Origin: Timaviella obliquedivisa GSE-PSE-MK23-08B
GTDB taxonomy: Bacteria; Cyanobacteriota; Cyanobacteriia; Elainellales; Elainellaceae
Length of the DNA: 64,000 nucleotides
Assembly (NCBI GenBank): GCA_019358855.1
Contig: JAHHII010000002.1
Span: 456,448-520,447 of the forward strand
Direction of reading: 5' to 3'
The position numbers and the translations under genes are program-made. A model generated the notes under the pieces. That model did no database searches and had not been told where the DNA came from. It saw only the letters and a list, made by a program, of their open reading frames with translations. This document shows positions 55,736 to 64,000 of the stretch, one piece after another. The number at the start of each line of letters is the position of its first letter. Position 1 is the stretch's first letter.

Positions 55736-56173
55736 TCAACCTTTTTTAACGAGTACCTGATCTCCTTCAATTTTTGCCGTGTAGAGGGGCAGGGACTGGG
55801 TTGCAGGGCCTTGCAACAGCTTTCCATCATTAGCAAATTTAGAATCATGGCAGGGGCAAATAAAAGTTTGATCAGCCTTCCATTCCACGTTGCAACCCGC
55901 ATGATTACAAGTAGGGTCAACTGCAACAAGTTGATTATCCGGTTCACGAACCACCAACGCTTTTCCGAGTAACAGCTTTTCATTCAAGATCTGACCTTTT
56001 TGATCCAGATCAGCAACAGTTCCAACCACTTCAAAACCATCTGTACGAGGTGCAGCAGGTGCAGCGGGCGCTTGAGACGTGCTTGTCTGCTGTCCACAAG
56101 CTGTGACAGTGGCAGGTAAAGTACTCATAACCCCACTCACTCCAACCCAGCTAACAAATTCGCGACGCTTCAT
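55736..56173 (-). CDS. Exported Rieske [2Fe-2S] protein
   Basis: The 145-residue protein starts MKRREFVSW with a hydrophobic stretch ending in TVTAC, which reads as a twin-arginine-like signal with a lipobox. The Rieske cluster ligands are in CNHAGC and CPCHDSKF. The Ala/Pro-rich linker after the signal is as in small Rieske proteins annotated as ubiquinol-cytochrome c reductase iron-sulfur subunits, although it is distinct from PetC, which is longer and has a different hinge. Its partner is unknown. It is divergent from the chaperonin operon by more than 800 bases. Confidence 0.88.
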   Translation of the reverse strand: MKRREFVSWVGVSGVMSTLPATVTACGQQTSTSQAPAAPAAPRTDGFEVVGTVADLDQKGQILNEKLLLGKALVVREPDNQLVAVDPTCNHAGCNVEWKADQTFICPCHDSKFANDGKLLQGPATQSLPLYTAKIEGDQVLVKKG

Positions 56174-56328
56174 CAGGTATACCTCAGGATTAAATCATCT
56201 ACCCAGATTTTGAGTCTTTACACCATCATATCCAGTCGGCTCTAAACATTACCCGGTCAGCCCTGACATTTTGATCAAACATTACTTTCAGTTATCAGTC
56301 AGAGTTTTGCATTCCTCTAGCTTTGTGG

Positions 56329-56487
56329 TTATCGATGCGCAACCTTAGTGGCTAGGGTGATAGGTGGGATAGCAGTAGCTGGGGTGACATCAGTTAGTAT
56401 TTCTGCTTTAAAGGGAAATGTCACCATTAAAGCCAAGACGGTTAGAAAAGCTGTACTTAAAGCAGTTCTATGACGTGAACTAGGCAT
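56329..56487 (-). CDS. Short exported peptide candidate (52 residues)
   Basis: The frame starts at ATG 56487, preceded by AAAGGAGAACGAAA, an excellent ribosome binding site. It encodes a basic start (MPSSRHRTAL), a hydrophobic helix (STAFLTVLALMVTFPF) and a Thr/Pro/Ala tail. A signal peptide or single membrane span is likely. No family is recognised, and it lies upstream of the Rieske gene on the same strand. The strong start site is the main support. Confidence 0.45.
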   Translation of the reverse strand: MPSSRHRTALSTAFLTVLALMVTFPFKAEILTDVTPATAIPPITLATKVAHR

Positions 56488-56671
56488 TTTCGTTCTCCTT
56501 TAAGAAAATTAGCTCAGGAAGACTTAAGCAAATCGCAGCACCAGGAACATGCCACCAGGGCATTAATACCAAAATGGGGTCATGGGGTTTTCGTCGCCAG
56601 AGCTAGAGAAGATTCTTTATCCAGTGGATATGTTAGAGAGCACCTGGTAAAGGAGAGATAAAAATAGGACT

Positions 56672-56760
56672 TGTGCAGAAGAGATCCCTAACCCCTTAAA
56701 AAGGGGCTATTGAGATTCCCTCTTTTTTAAGGAGGGTTAGGGAGGATCTCAATGTGCAAT
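56672..56760. repeat. 89-bp palindromic element (MITE-like)
   Basis: GAGATCCCTAACCCC (56682-) pairs with GGGTTAGGGAGGATCTC (ending 56751), and the outer bases TTGTGCAG and TGTGCAA extend the symmetry. The interior also contains CTTAAAAAGGGG and TTTTTTAAGG. It has no coding capacity. The rest of 56174-56867 holds only the short peptide frame. Confidence 0.6.
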
Positions 56761-56867
56761 TGCCATTTGCAGTTGCCAGTGCGTGAGTCCTAAAAAAATT
56801 ACGGTTCGGGAACCCGTACAAAGAAAATGATGTAGCCCTGTTGCAGTTAAACCCGCAGTCCGTTAAA

Positions 56868-56894
56868 TTAGCACTCGTGGGGTGAGAGTGCTAA
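56868..56894 (+). promoter_or_regulatory. CIRCE operator of groESL
   Basis: TTAGCACTC, nine bases, GAGTGCTAA is a perfect CIRCE element, the binding site of the heat-shock repressor HrcA. A possible promoter (TTGCAG at 56841, TTAAAT at 56863) overlaps its left edge, so HrcA would block initiation. hrcA itself is not in the window. Confidence 0.97.
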
Positions 56895-57035
56895 AGTAAA
56901 GCTCTAACCCAAGGTTTTTAAGTTTTGTGGTTCGATTCTACGGTTCCGAAAGGGGCTAAGTATCTGCTGCGAACTTGGCGCTTTAATAAAGCGTTTTTAC
57001 CCTTTTCAATATCTAGTGTTCTGGAGAATTTTGAT

Positions 57036-57347
57036 ATGGCAGCCCTATCTCTGAGCGTTTCTACGGTTAAGCCGCTGGGCGATCGCGTCTTTGTAAAAGT
57101 GAGCGCCTCCGAGGAGAAGACCGCTGGTGGGATCTTCCTGCCCGACACCGCTAAAGAAAAGCCCCAAGTTGGCGAAATCGCTGCTGTGGGTCCTGGCAAG
57201 CGTGGCGACGATGGTACTCGTCAAGAAATTGAAGTCAAAGTTGGCGACAAGGTTCTTTACTCTAAGTACGCTGGAACCGACATCAAACTCGGTAATGAAG
57301 AGTATGTCTTGTTGTCTGAGAAAGATATTTTGGCAGTGGTGGATTAG
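57036..57347 (+). CDS. groES: Co-chaperonin GroES
   Basis: The start is ATG 57036, preceded by GGAGA; a longer frame from 56925 begins in the leader and is rejected. The 103-residue protein has the ten-kDa chaperonin fold: [36 protein letters not shown] with the mobile loop that binds GroEL, and [20 protein letters not shown]. It is followed by groEL in the CIRCE-controlled operon. Confidence 0.97.
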   Translation: MAALSLSVSTVKPLGDRVFVKVSASEEKTAGGIFLPDTAKEKPQVGEIAAVGPGKRGDDGTRQEIEVKVGDKVLYSKYAGTDIKLGNEEYVLLSEKDILAVVD

Positions 57348-57355
57348 TTCTATTG

Positions 57356-57397
57356 AAGACTTTGGGTTTTAGCAGTCGTTCTAAAATCCAAAGTCTT
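57356..57397 (+). promoter_or_regulatory. Long hairpin between groES and groEL
   Basis: AAGACTTTGGGTTTTAG and CTAAAATCCAAAGTCTT pair with one G-T wobble over 17 positions around a short loop. There is no T-tract directly after it. It may alter the relative yield of groES and groEL by attenuation or mRNA processing. Confidence 0.5.
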
Positions 57398-57433
57398 AAA
57401 TTCCTGCCTCATAACCCAAAATCGTAAATCTAA

Positions 57434-59086
<1,653 letters not shown>

Positions 59087-59125
59087 GATTTGTCAGATTT
59101 ATAACTAGGTCTGTGAATTGATGAG

Positions 59126-59158
59126 AGGGCGATCGCTGCAAGGCGATCGCCCTTTTTT
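59126..59158 (+). terminator. Intrinsic terminator after groEL
   Basis: AGGGCGATCGC and GCGATCGCCCT make an 11-bp perfect stem around TGCAAG, followed by TTTTTT. The stem uses a HIP1 octamer on both sides. Confidence 0.93.
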
Positions 59159-59254
59159 GTTGAGTCCTTAAAGGTTAGGAAGTAGCACAATAATGTCCTG
59201 ATCAGCAGAATGCACCAAAGTCTTGAAGACAGAAGTACATTCCACTGTTGAGGT

Positions 59255-59285
59255 GGCAACCCCCTGCGGGTATCTCGAAGCGCGC
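59255..59285 (-). repeat. 31-bp dispersed repeat, copy 4
   Basis: On the minus strand it reads GCGCGCTTCGAGATACCCGC then AGGGGGTTGCC, closely matching the copy in the PKS (19163). It lies two bases past the stop of the gene at 59287. Confidence 0.75.
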
Positions 59286-59286
59286 T

Positions 59287-59556
59287 TTATGCCAAGCGAT
59301 AACGGATCAGCACACTCATCACTTCACCAGGATTAGGCGCAGGTAGCAATCCACTCCAGTCTCCAGCCTCAGCATAGCCGCGCTGGTGTAATTCATGGAT
59401 GTTCTCGCGCACGCCTTCAGCAGAGCCAATCAGCAGCACTGCCAATTGTTCTCGGTGGGGCATGGGCTGAGGTGATGCCGACCTCTGAGCATCAACCGCT
59501 GACTGAATGGGCAATTTGCTTCGGAGCTTGCTTCGCAATGTCGTATTCATTTGCAT
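59287..59556 (-). CDS. Small hypothetical protein
   Basis: The 89-residue protein has a Ser/Arg-rich N-terminus and a compact C-terminal part (QLAVLLIGSAEGVRENIHEL, then HQRGYAEAGDWSGLLPAPNP and GEVMSVLIRYRLA). The second half looks like a real folded domain, seen by memory in other cyanobacterial hypotheticals. No function. Dispersed repeat copy 4 abuts the stop codon. The spacer 59557-59863 upstream has no recognised gene. Confidence 0.5.
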   Translation of the reverse strand: MQMNTTLRSKLRSKLPIQSAVDAQRSASPQPMPHREQLAVLLIGSAEGVRENIHELHQRGYAEAGDWSGLLPAPNPGEVMSVLIRYRLA

Positions 59557-59863
59557 TAATCCTTTGAGTTTCTGGGTAAAGAAAACCCAAAACCTAGCCG
59601 CCCATCATAGTCGTAGCGAATCAGGGCGGCTAGGGGATGTTAAAATCTCCGACAGCCACCAGACTGCGTGTACAGTTTGGGGGTTAGCCGTCCATCTGCT
59701 GCGCTAACAGCAATGGGCGGTGCTAGGTTTTTGGGGTCTGGCTGTGTGAAATAGAACACAGCCTTAGCTTTGGAGAATACCGAGGTTTGTTGGTGAAAGT
59801 CAAGGGGATGAAGGATTTTTGTGACATGATGTTGCCCTTGAAGCGAGGGGCGATCGCTCCCTA

Positions 59864-59896
59864 ATAAAAGACGCTGAGTCAATTGCCGACTCAGCG
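59864..59896 (-). terminator. Intrinsic terminator after the gene at 59916
   Basis: On the minus strand CGCTGAGTC and GACTCAGCG pair perfectly over nine bases around GGCAATT, and TCTTTTATT follows. This hairpin also explains the otherwise open frame 59640-59915, which is therefore not taken as a gene. Confidence 0.85.
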
Positions 59897-59915
59897 CCAT
59901 CATCATGACTCTCAA

Positions 59916-60302
59916 TTAAGCAATTGCGCTAGCACTCACCCCTGCATCGGCTGGTTGTGCTTTGCGATCGGGGCGCTTGCGATCACTTTTGCGGGTTCCG
60001 CCTGCCATTTTGTATTCGTTGCTGTTTTTGCCGTATTGGTAAGCAACAGCGATCAGCATTTGTTCTGTTTGGTCTGCCAGTGCTTTTTCAGCAGCGCTCA
60101 TTTCGGTATGGGCATCATCGACAAGAGAGAGAGCGGTGTTGTATTTCTCTATCTTAATCCGGGCATCTTCGAGCAAGGATGAGTAAACTTGGACAGAGAA
60201 GCCGTTGCCGAGGTCGAGCTTAGTATCAATTGATTTGACGGCTGCTAGGCGAGTTTGGGCTTTTTCAACGATTTGCGATGACCGTTTCTTTTGACGAGAC
60301 AT
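59916..60302 (-). CDS. Conserved hypothetical protein, helical
   Basis: The 128-residue protein is highly helical and charged (SRQKKRSSQIVEKAQTRLAA, KIEKYNTALSLVDDAHTEMS, AEKALADQTEQML), with a Lys/Arg-rich disordered end. The central block reads AVAYQYGKNSNEYKMAGGTR, which looks conserved in cyanobacteria from memory. The function is unknown. A terminator follows directly. Confidence 0.65.
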   Translation of the reverse strand: MSRQKKRSSQIVEKAQTRLAAVKSIDTKLDLGNGFSVQVYSSLLEDARIKIEKYNTALSLVDDAHTEMSAAEKALADQTEQMLIAVAYQYGKNSNEYKMAGGTRKSDRKRPDRKAQPADAGVSASAIA

Positions 60303-61032
60303 TGTAGATGGTTCCTGTTGTTGAGCTTGGTCACTTTCTACAGTATGAGTAAGGCGGGGCGATCGTTCACCGTGATACTGATGAGGTTTGTATCTTTTTT
60401 GACTTATTTAGTGGGTGGCGATCGTGGTTATACGGTGAGAAGTTGATGTGATGGGGTGATTGAAAGGATTGGGCTAGTTGTTTTTTGAGTTGGGGCGATC
60501 GGAATTAGAGTTGGGGCGGGTGAAATTTAATTTAGAGTACTGGGAATTAGATTTAAGGCACTCTCAATTAGATTCAGGGCACTCTCAATCTGATTTTGCC
60601 TTTTTCTACTTATTGATTGGGCGATCGAAAGAGAGGCATTTGAGGCAAAAAATGTTTCTCGTAACGAACTTGATTTAGGAAATGACAGGGCTGATTCCGT
60701 CTAATTGCGTGAAAAGGATGTTGGACGGAAAAAAGGAGGAAAACAGTCCGAAAAAATGTGAAGAATTCTGGCTAATCCTGAAAAATAGGGATATTATACG
60801 GGAAGAATTTTGGGTTAGTCCTCCGGATGGAATGTTACGCCGAATTGATTCGGGCTAATTGTCTCCTAGGGGTGTTATGCCGAACTAACTCAGTCTAAGT
60901 AATAGTTGGGCTGCTGGCTGTTGGTGAGGACAGTGCAATCAAGTTACTTGTCAGGATTCATTGACTGTTGTAGGAGAGTAGGAGATTGATTGCTAGTACG
61001 GAATTAAACACATTGAAGACTAACCAAAAACT
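60303..61032 (+). repeat. Degenerate repeats in a 730-bp gene-free stretch
   Basis: Between 60478 and 60600 the sequence is a decayed minisatellite (GAATTAGAGTTGGGGCGG, GGGAATTAGATTTAAGGCAC, TCTCAATTAGATTCAGGGCA). Between 60750 and 60900 a second family repeats (ACGCCGAATTGATTCGGGCT against ATGCCGAACTAACTCAGTCT; GAAGAATTCTGGCTAATCC against GAAGAATTTTGGGTTAGTCC). A frame at 60478-60678 reads these repeats and is not accepted as a gene. Confidence 0.55.
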
Positions 61033-61296
61033 ATGACTGTAGGAGCCTTTGCTGGAGGTGAGTTTCTTGGACCCGCTGTAACAGTGGCAATCATAGCTTG
61101 GGATGCCATAGATACATATAACACAGAGGTAAAGAATCGCCCTCAATTAAGGCAAAACATTGAGGATTATTTCAAGGGAATGAAAGGAGATATTTTGGGC
61201 GATGGACAGAACGGAATTCAAAAATTGATTTCAGACATTGAAGCAAGCGCGAGAAAAAGTGTCTCCACCTCACGTTTTCCATTCCTGCATTTCTAG
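61033..61296 (+). CDS. Hypothetical protein, possible fragment of a larger secreted toxin
   Basis: The 87-residue frame opens with a Gly/Ala/Val hydrophobic stretch (MTVGAFAGGEFLGPAVTVAI) followed by an amphipathic helix (WDAIDTYNTEVKNRPQLRQN, IEDYFKGMKGDILGD). Such a hydrophobic start followed by WDxID resembles pre-toxin parts of polymorphic toxins, but the match is by impression only. No ribosome binding site is seen. It is followed by another unknown gene on the same strand. Confidence 0.4.
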   Translation: MTVGAFAGGEFLGPAVTVAIIAWDAIDTYNTEVKNRPQLRQNIEDYFKGMKGDILGDGQNGIQKLISDIEASARKSVSTSRFPFLHF

Positions 61297-61379
61297 CGAA
61301 AGCTCTTGAATTAAGGATTTCATTGGCAATTGATTGTCACTGCTATCTATAGACGAGTCTCGAAACTAGGTGAACTATA

Positions 61380-61844
61380 ATGCTACAGAGATTCAATAAC
61401 TATCAGACACATACCTTCGAGCAGAAAACTCTCTTGGCGGGGGCGTTTAAAAAAGTAGATCTCGAAATACAACGTATTAGAGCCACCATACATGAAAAGC
61501 AAGGTTTCTGGCTCTTCAAAACCCATGTCTATTCTAAAGAAACACTCTTCAGTGAACTACATCATGGAAAGATTCTGAAGATATTGGACAACATTGACAA
61601 TCTTGCTGTGATTTGGAACAGGCATGGTGTTCTGACTCCTGATGGAATAAAATTTTTTCAACTTAAACACGATGAGATCTACAGTGAACTCAAAAAACTC
61701 CAGGATGAAATCAAGGGGAGAGATCCTACATGGTGGGAGAAAGTTGGTGGAGCTTTCAAAGAATTTGTAAATTTTATTAGAGATAACACACCTCAATTTG
61801 CTATAGGTTTTCTGATGGAAGTTGCTAGGCATTCAGCCCTTTAG
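61380..61844 (+). CDS. Hypothetical helical protein
   Basis: The 154-residue protein is helical throughout (TFEQKTLLAGAFKKVDLEIQ, RIRATIHEKQGFWLFKTHVY, KFFQLKHDEIYSELKKLQDE) with a Trp-rich turn (DPTWWEKVGGAFKEF) near its end. No family is recognised. Codon and base use appear lower in GC than neighbours. It is downstream of the 61033 frame, possibly a cognate immunity or partner protein. Confidence 0.5.
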   Translation: MLQRFNNYQTHTFEQKTLLAGAFKKVDLEIQRIRATIHEKQGFWLFKTHVYSKETLFSELHHGKILKILDNIDNLAVIWNRHGVLTPDGIKFFQLKHDEIYSELKKLQDEIKGRDPTWWEKVGGAFKEFVNFIRDNTPQFAIGFLMEVARHSAL

Positions 61845-62115
61845 CCTTTCATTAGCCTTTTTCTCCCTAATCCTAAACTCTCTTCTGACGAAACTCAGTT
61901 GTTAGAAACAGTAAGGGAGAGCTACATAGATGTTACTGTTCGTCAGGTTAGCTGATGAAGCAAATTGTTGTAGCGTGGTTGAAAGGCGATCGGTGAGTTG
62001 CAATGCTCGAGTAGCTTCAGTCCTGAGTCAGGATAGCAGTGAGGCAGTCATGCACTGTTTTTCAAATCCTGCTACCAAGTTATCATGGAGCCATTAAGCA
62101 TTAGGGGAGACAACT
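61845..62115. other. Spacer before the toxin-antitoxin pair
   Basis: No gene is seen. AGGGGAGACAACT just before 62116 provides a strong ribosome binding site for the antitoxin. Confidence 0.5.
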
Positions 62116-62373
62116 ATGCTGAAAACATTCAAGGCTTGGTTGAAAGGAAGTCGTTTGGAGTGGATTGGTGATGTGCCTAATGAATTAGGAGAGCAAATGC
62201 TCCAAGTTCATGTCACCTTTCTTGACGACAACCCAGTTCTAGAATCAAAAACACGCGGACAAAGGATGGCTGAAATATTAGCAAATCTTGCTGCTACTCA
62301 AGTGTTGAGTAATATTGATCCAGTTTTGTGGCAACAAGAAACTCGGCAAGACCGTTCATTAGTGGGACGATAA
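62116..62373 (+). CDS. Antitoxin of a PIN toxin pair
   Basis: The 85-residue protein has a beta-rich N-terminal half (FKAWLKGSRLEWIGDVPNEL, EQMLQVHVTFLDDN) and a C-terminal helix with a charged tail (RMAEILANLAATQVLSNIDP). This layout resembles other short antitoxins placed upstream of VapC. The start at ATG 62116 is supported by AGGGGAGA. Its stop TAA is two bases before the toxin's GTG. Confidence 0.7.
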   Translation: MLKTFKAWLKGSRLEWIGDVPNELGEQMLQVHVTFLDDNPVLESKTRGQRMAEILANLAATQVLSNIDPVLWQQETRQDRSLVGR

Positions 62374-62375
62374 AC

Positions 62376-62759
62376 GTGCTTCTTGACAGCAACATTATTA
62401 TCTACTCTGCACAGCCAGAACATTCTCAGTTGCGGGAATTAGTTGCTGAGCATTCTCCTGCGGTATCAGCCCTCAGTTATCTTGAGGTATTGGGCTATCA
62501 CCTCCTGACCGAACAGCAACGTCAGTACTTTGAGGAATTTTTTCAGGTTGCTCAAGTTCTGCCGATATCGCAAGATGTGTTGATTCAAGCGGTAGCTCTG
62601 CGACAACAAAGACGAATGACTTTAGGAGATGCGATTATTGCAGGGACTGCATTGGTGCATAAGTTAACATTGATCACCAGAAACGTAGATGATTTTCGTT
62701 GGATTGCTAAACTTAATCTGCTGAATCCGTTTGATACTGATGTATCCAGCGCGGTCTAA
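62376..62759 (+). CDS. PIN-domain toxin (VapC family)
   Basis: The start is GTG 62376 (VLLDSNIIIYSAQPE), two bases after the antitoxin stop. The 127-residue protein keeps the PIN acids: D in LLDSNIIIY, E in LSYLEVLGYHLL, D in RMTLGDAIIAGTAL and D in TRNVDDFRWI. It is likely a ribonuclease held inactive by the neighbour. Confidence 0.87.
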   Translation: MLLDSNIIIYSAQPEHSQLRELVAEHSPAVSALSYLEVLGYHLLTEQQRQYFEEFFQVAQVLPISQDVLIQAVALRQQRRMTLGDAIIAGTALVHKLTLITRNVDDFRWIAKLNLLNPFDTDVSSAV

Positions 62760-62902
62760 CATAGCCTGAGGTAGGCGATCGGCTTCCCCAGCTAAAATAG
62801 AGGAATAAAGTCAAACCGATGACTGTTCAGTAACTTCGCTACAGCAAAAAGGAATCGATCGCCCAAGTCCAATAACTCCTACCCCATCAGTACGAAGGCA
62901 TA

Positions 62903-63002
62903 GCGCGCTGCTTCGCAGATACCGCAAGGGTCGCCTTTCCCATGAACAATAACTGAACTGCTGCGACAAGCGCGCTGCTTTGCAAATATCGCAAGGGTCG
63001 CT
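62903..63002 (+). repeat. Two further 33-bp dispersed repeats (copies 5 and 6)
   Basis: Copy 5 (62903-62935) begins GCGCGCTGCTTCGCAGATAC and ends CGCAAGGGTCGCC. Copy 6 (62970-63002) begins GCGCGCTGCTTTGCAAATAT. Both lie in the spacer between the two toxin-antitoxin pairs (62760-63066), which has no other feature. Confidence 0.85.
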
Positions 63003-63066
63003 GTGAGACATCTACAAGCGATCGTCGATAATAGGCAGTGAACATCTTCCAGTATAGGAGTCATTT

Positions 63067-63291
63067 ATGTTGCCACAAGAACTGAAGGAGCAGGTCTTTA
63101 AGCTACCGCCTAGCGATCGCATCGCGTTAGTAAGTGCCATCATTGAGTCCTTACAGGACACGTCAGTTTCTCAGCTTGACCGCTCTAGCGCTATTCAACG
63201 GATGCGAGGCTTACTGAAAACAGATCAACCTGCACCGACGGATGAAGAAGTAGCCGCAATGTTGGAACGACGGGTGGAGAAGTACCTTTAG
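63067..63291 (+). CDS. Antitoxin of a second PIN toxin pair
   Basis: The 74-residue protein opens with LPQELKEQVFKLPPSDRIAL, the helix typical of addiction-module antitoxins upstream of PIN or RelE toxins, followed by a Gln/Asp-rich linker and a C-terminal helix (EEVAAMLERRVEKYL). ATG 63067 is preceded by TAGGAGTCATTT. Its stop overlaps the toxin start (TAGTG). Confidence 0.8.
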   Translation: MLPQELKEQVFKLPPSDRIALVSAIIESLQDTSVSQLDRSSAIQRMRGLLKTDQPAPTDEEVAAMLERRVEKYL

Positions 63292-63719
63292 TGAGAGTTT
63301 TAATTGATACCAATATTGTCCTAGATTTCCTGTTGCAGCGAGAGCCATTTTTTCAAGACGCAGAACGGCTGTTTCAAGCGATCGATGCGGGTCAAGTCGT
63401 CGGCTACGTAACGGCAACAACACTCACAGATATTTTCTATATTTCTCGCAAACACACTCGCAGCGTTGAGCAGGCACGGCAAGCAGTCTCAGAAACGCTG
63501 ATTGCTATGGTCATTTGTTCTGTTAACCGAGCAGTCTTGGAATCAGCATTCGGATCTGGTCTGGCTGATTTTGAAGATGCCGTTCAAATTTTTTGTGCAG
63601 TCGCCCAAGGATTAGATGCTATTTTGACCCGCGATATGCAAGGGTTTTTAAGCTCGCCTGTACCTGTTTTGTCCATTCAAGAGTTTTTGCAGCAACTAGA
63701 GACGCAAAATAATGGTTAA
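63291..63719 (+). CDS. PIN-domain toxin of the second pair
   Basis: The 142-residue protein starts at GTG 63291 (VRVLIDTNIVLDFLLQREPF), overlapping the antitoxin stop by one base. PIN acids are seen in LIDTNIVLDF, TTLTDIFY, LADFEDAVQ and ILTRDMQGF. It belongs to the same broad family as the toxins at 27436 and 62376 but is a different lineage. Confidence 0.87.
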   Translation: MRVLIDTNIVLDFLLQREPFFQDAERLFQAIDAGQVVGYVTATTLTDIFYISRKHTRSVEQARQAVSETLIAMVICSVNRAVLESAFGSGLADFEDAVQIFCAVAQGLDAILTRDMQGFLSSPVPVLSIQEFLQQLETQNNG

Positions 63720-63876
63720 TTGATTGTGGATCACAGACAGCTAGGAACTGCCGATTTAAGAGGAAGCTGAATATCTTTTTCACTAAAATTAAGAGGCTAA
63801 CATGGCAGTTTTACTGCTCTATGAGGTCTTGAACCAGGATGAGGAAATTGCAAACCGTAAAAGCTCTAGAAGAGTT
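63720..63876 (+). other. Spacer and possible gene start cut by the IS
   Basis: A frame from ATG 63839 reads MRKLQTVKALEEL up to the IS end at 63877 and then stops inside the IS. A second frame from 63802 is also possible. It may be the 5' end of a gene interrupted by the insertion, but the remaining part is outside the window. Confidence 0.3.
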
Positions 63877-64000
63877 AGAGGATGTTTGAAAAGTCAGCTA
63901 GTCGGTAAAAAAGCTCTCTCAGTGTAAGCTGCGAATAGAAAGCACGCAGCACCGAGAAAGCAATATGAGTAAAGCATATCCCAGCAATCTGACTACTGGA
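63877..64000 (+). mobile_element. Left end of an IS5-like insertion sequence
   Basis: The element begins AGAGGATGTTTGAAAAGTC. This matches 16 of 18 bases of the terminal repeat of the MITEs at 27192 and 36606. A transposase frame starts 88 bases in. The right end is beyond the window. Confidence 0.75.
63965..64000 (+). CDS. IS5-family transposase, first 12 codons (cut by window edge)
   Basis: The frame ATG AGT AAA begins MSKAYPSNLTTG, the usual opening of IS5-group (DUF4096) transposases in cyanobacteria. GAGAAAG lies upstream of the ATG. Only 36 bases are visible, so domain and integrity cannot be judged. Confidence 0.7.
   Translation, partial: MSKAYPSNLTTG

Noticed and set aside
56929..56945. 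tRNA T-arm-like GGTTCGATTC before groES
   Set aside because: No acceptor, D or anticodon stems can be built around it.
56925..57035. N-terminal extension of GroES
   Set aside because: The extension has no chaperonin similarity; the ATG at 57036 has GGAGA upstream and gives the normal GroES length.
59640..59915. Minus-strand frame of 91 codons
   Set aside because: Its start region is an intrinsic terminator hairpin of the upstream gene, and no family or ribosome binding site supports it.
60478..60678. Plus-strand frame of 66 codons
   Set aside because: It reads a degenerate tandem repeat and starts at TTG without a ribosome binding site.

Overview
The window is cyanobacterial chromosome. 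Evidence is the dense HIP1 octamer (GCGATCGC) in genes and spacers, a Psb35-like photosystem II gene, phycobilisome rod-linker fragments, a Ycf52-type GNAT, a cyanobacterial ctaCDE oxidase operon and a CIRCE-groESL operon. No rRNA or tRNA gene was found. The genus cannot be fixed from the sequence alone; a filamentous Leptolyngbya-like lineage is only a guess.

Layout. 1-4.9 kb: end of ctaC, ctaD, ctaE, a thioredoxin-TPR (CnoX-like) gene and a lipoprotein. 4.9-6.7 kb: decayed Rpn-type gene and two small overlapping genes between related repeats. 6.8-11.5 kb: Ser/Thr kinase, DUF4332 protein, GNAT, an ACT-like protein and a universal stress protein whose leader carries a c-di-AMP (ydaO-type) riboswitch. 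12.3-15.3 kb: small membrane protein, LCP cell-wall ligase, GntR regulator. 15.4-26.7 kb: a likely operon of dienelactone hydrolase, cytochrome P450, a 2.2k-residue PKS fused to an alpha-oxoamine synthase, a 3-ketosphinganine-reductase-like SDR and a GT-C-like membrane protein. 26.7-31.6 kb: clpS, a MITE, a vapBC pair, a broken hicBA pair and a one-chain methyltransferase-nuclease. 31.9-39.4 kb: purM, J-domain protein, recJ, a second MITE copy, peptide ABC permease and binding protein. 39.7-40.8 kb: relics of phycobilisome genes, including a CpeR-like gene with one nonsense codon. 40.8-60.3 kb: mostly housekeeping (mtgA, SDR, GDPD/phytase-like giant, RodZ-like, ppk1, sodB, ffh, rsmE, psb35, Rieske, groES-groEL). 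60.3-64 kb: accessory tail with degenerate repeats, two unknown genes, two PIN toxin-antitoxin pairs and the left end of an IS5-like element.

The most interesting system is the PKS/oxoamine synthase cluster. One iterative-looking KS-DH-ER-KR-ACP module without an acyltransferase is joined to an enzyme that would release the chain by decarboxylative condensation with an amino acid. The next gene has the signature of 3-ketodihydrosphingosine reductase, and the one after is a membrane glycosyltransferase candidate. Together they read as a polyketide route to a sphingoid-base-like amino alcohol that may be hydroxylated (P450) and glycosylated. The product is inference.

A second theme is a 33-bp dispersed repeat. 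Six copies are seen; three lie in frame inside genes (a small membrane protein, the PKS and ppk1, six residues from the ppk1 catalytic histidine). MITEs at 27.2 and 36.6 kb share their terminal repeat with the IS that begins at the right edge, which suggests trans-mobilisation.
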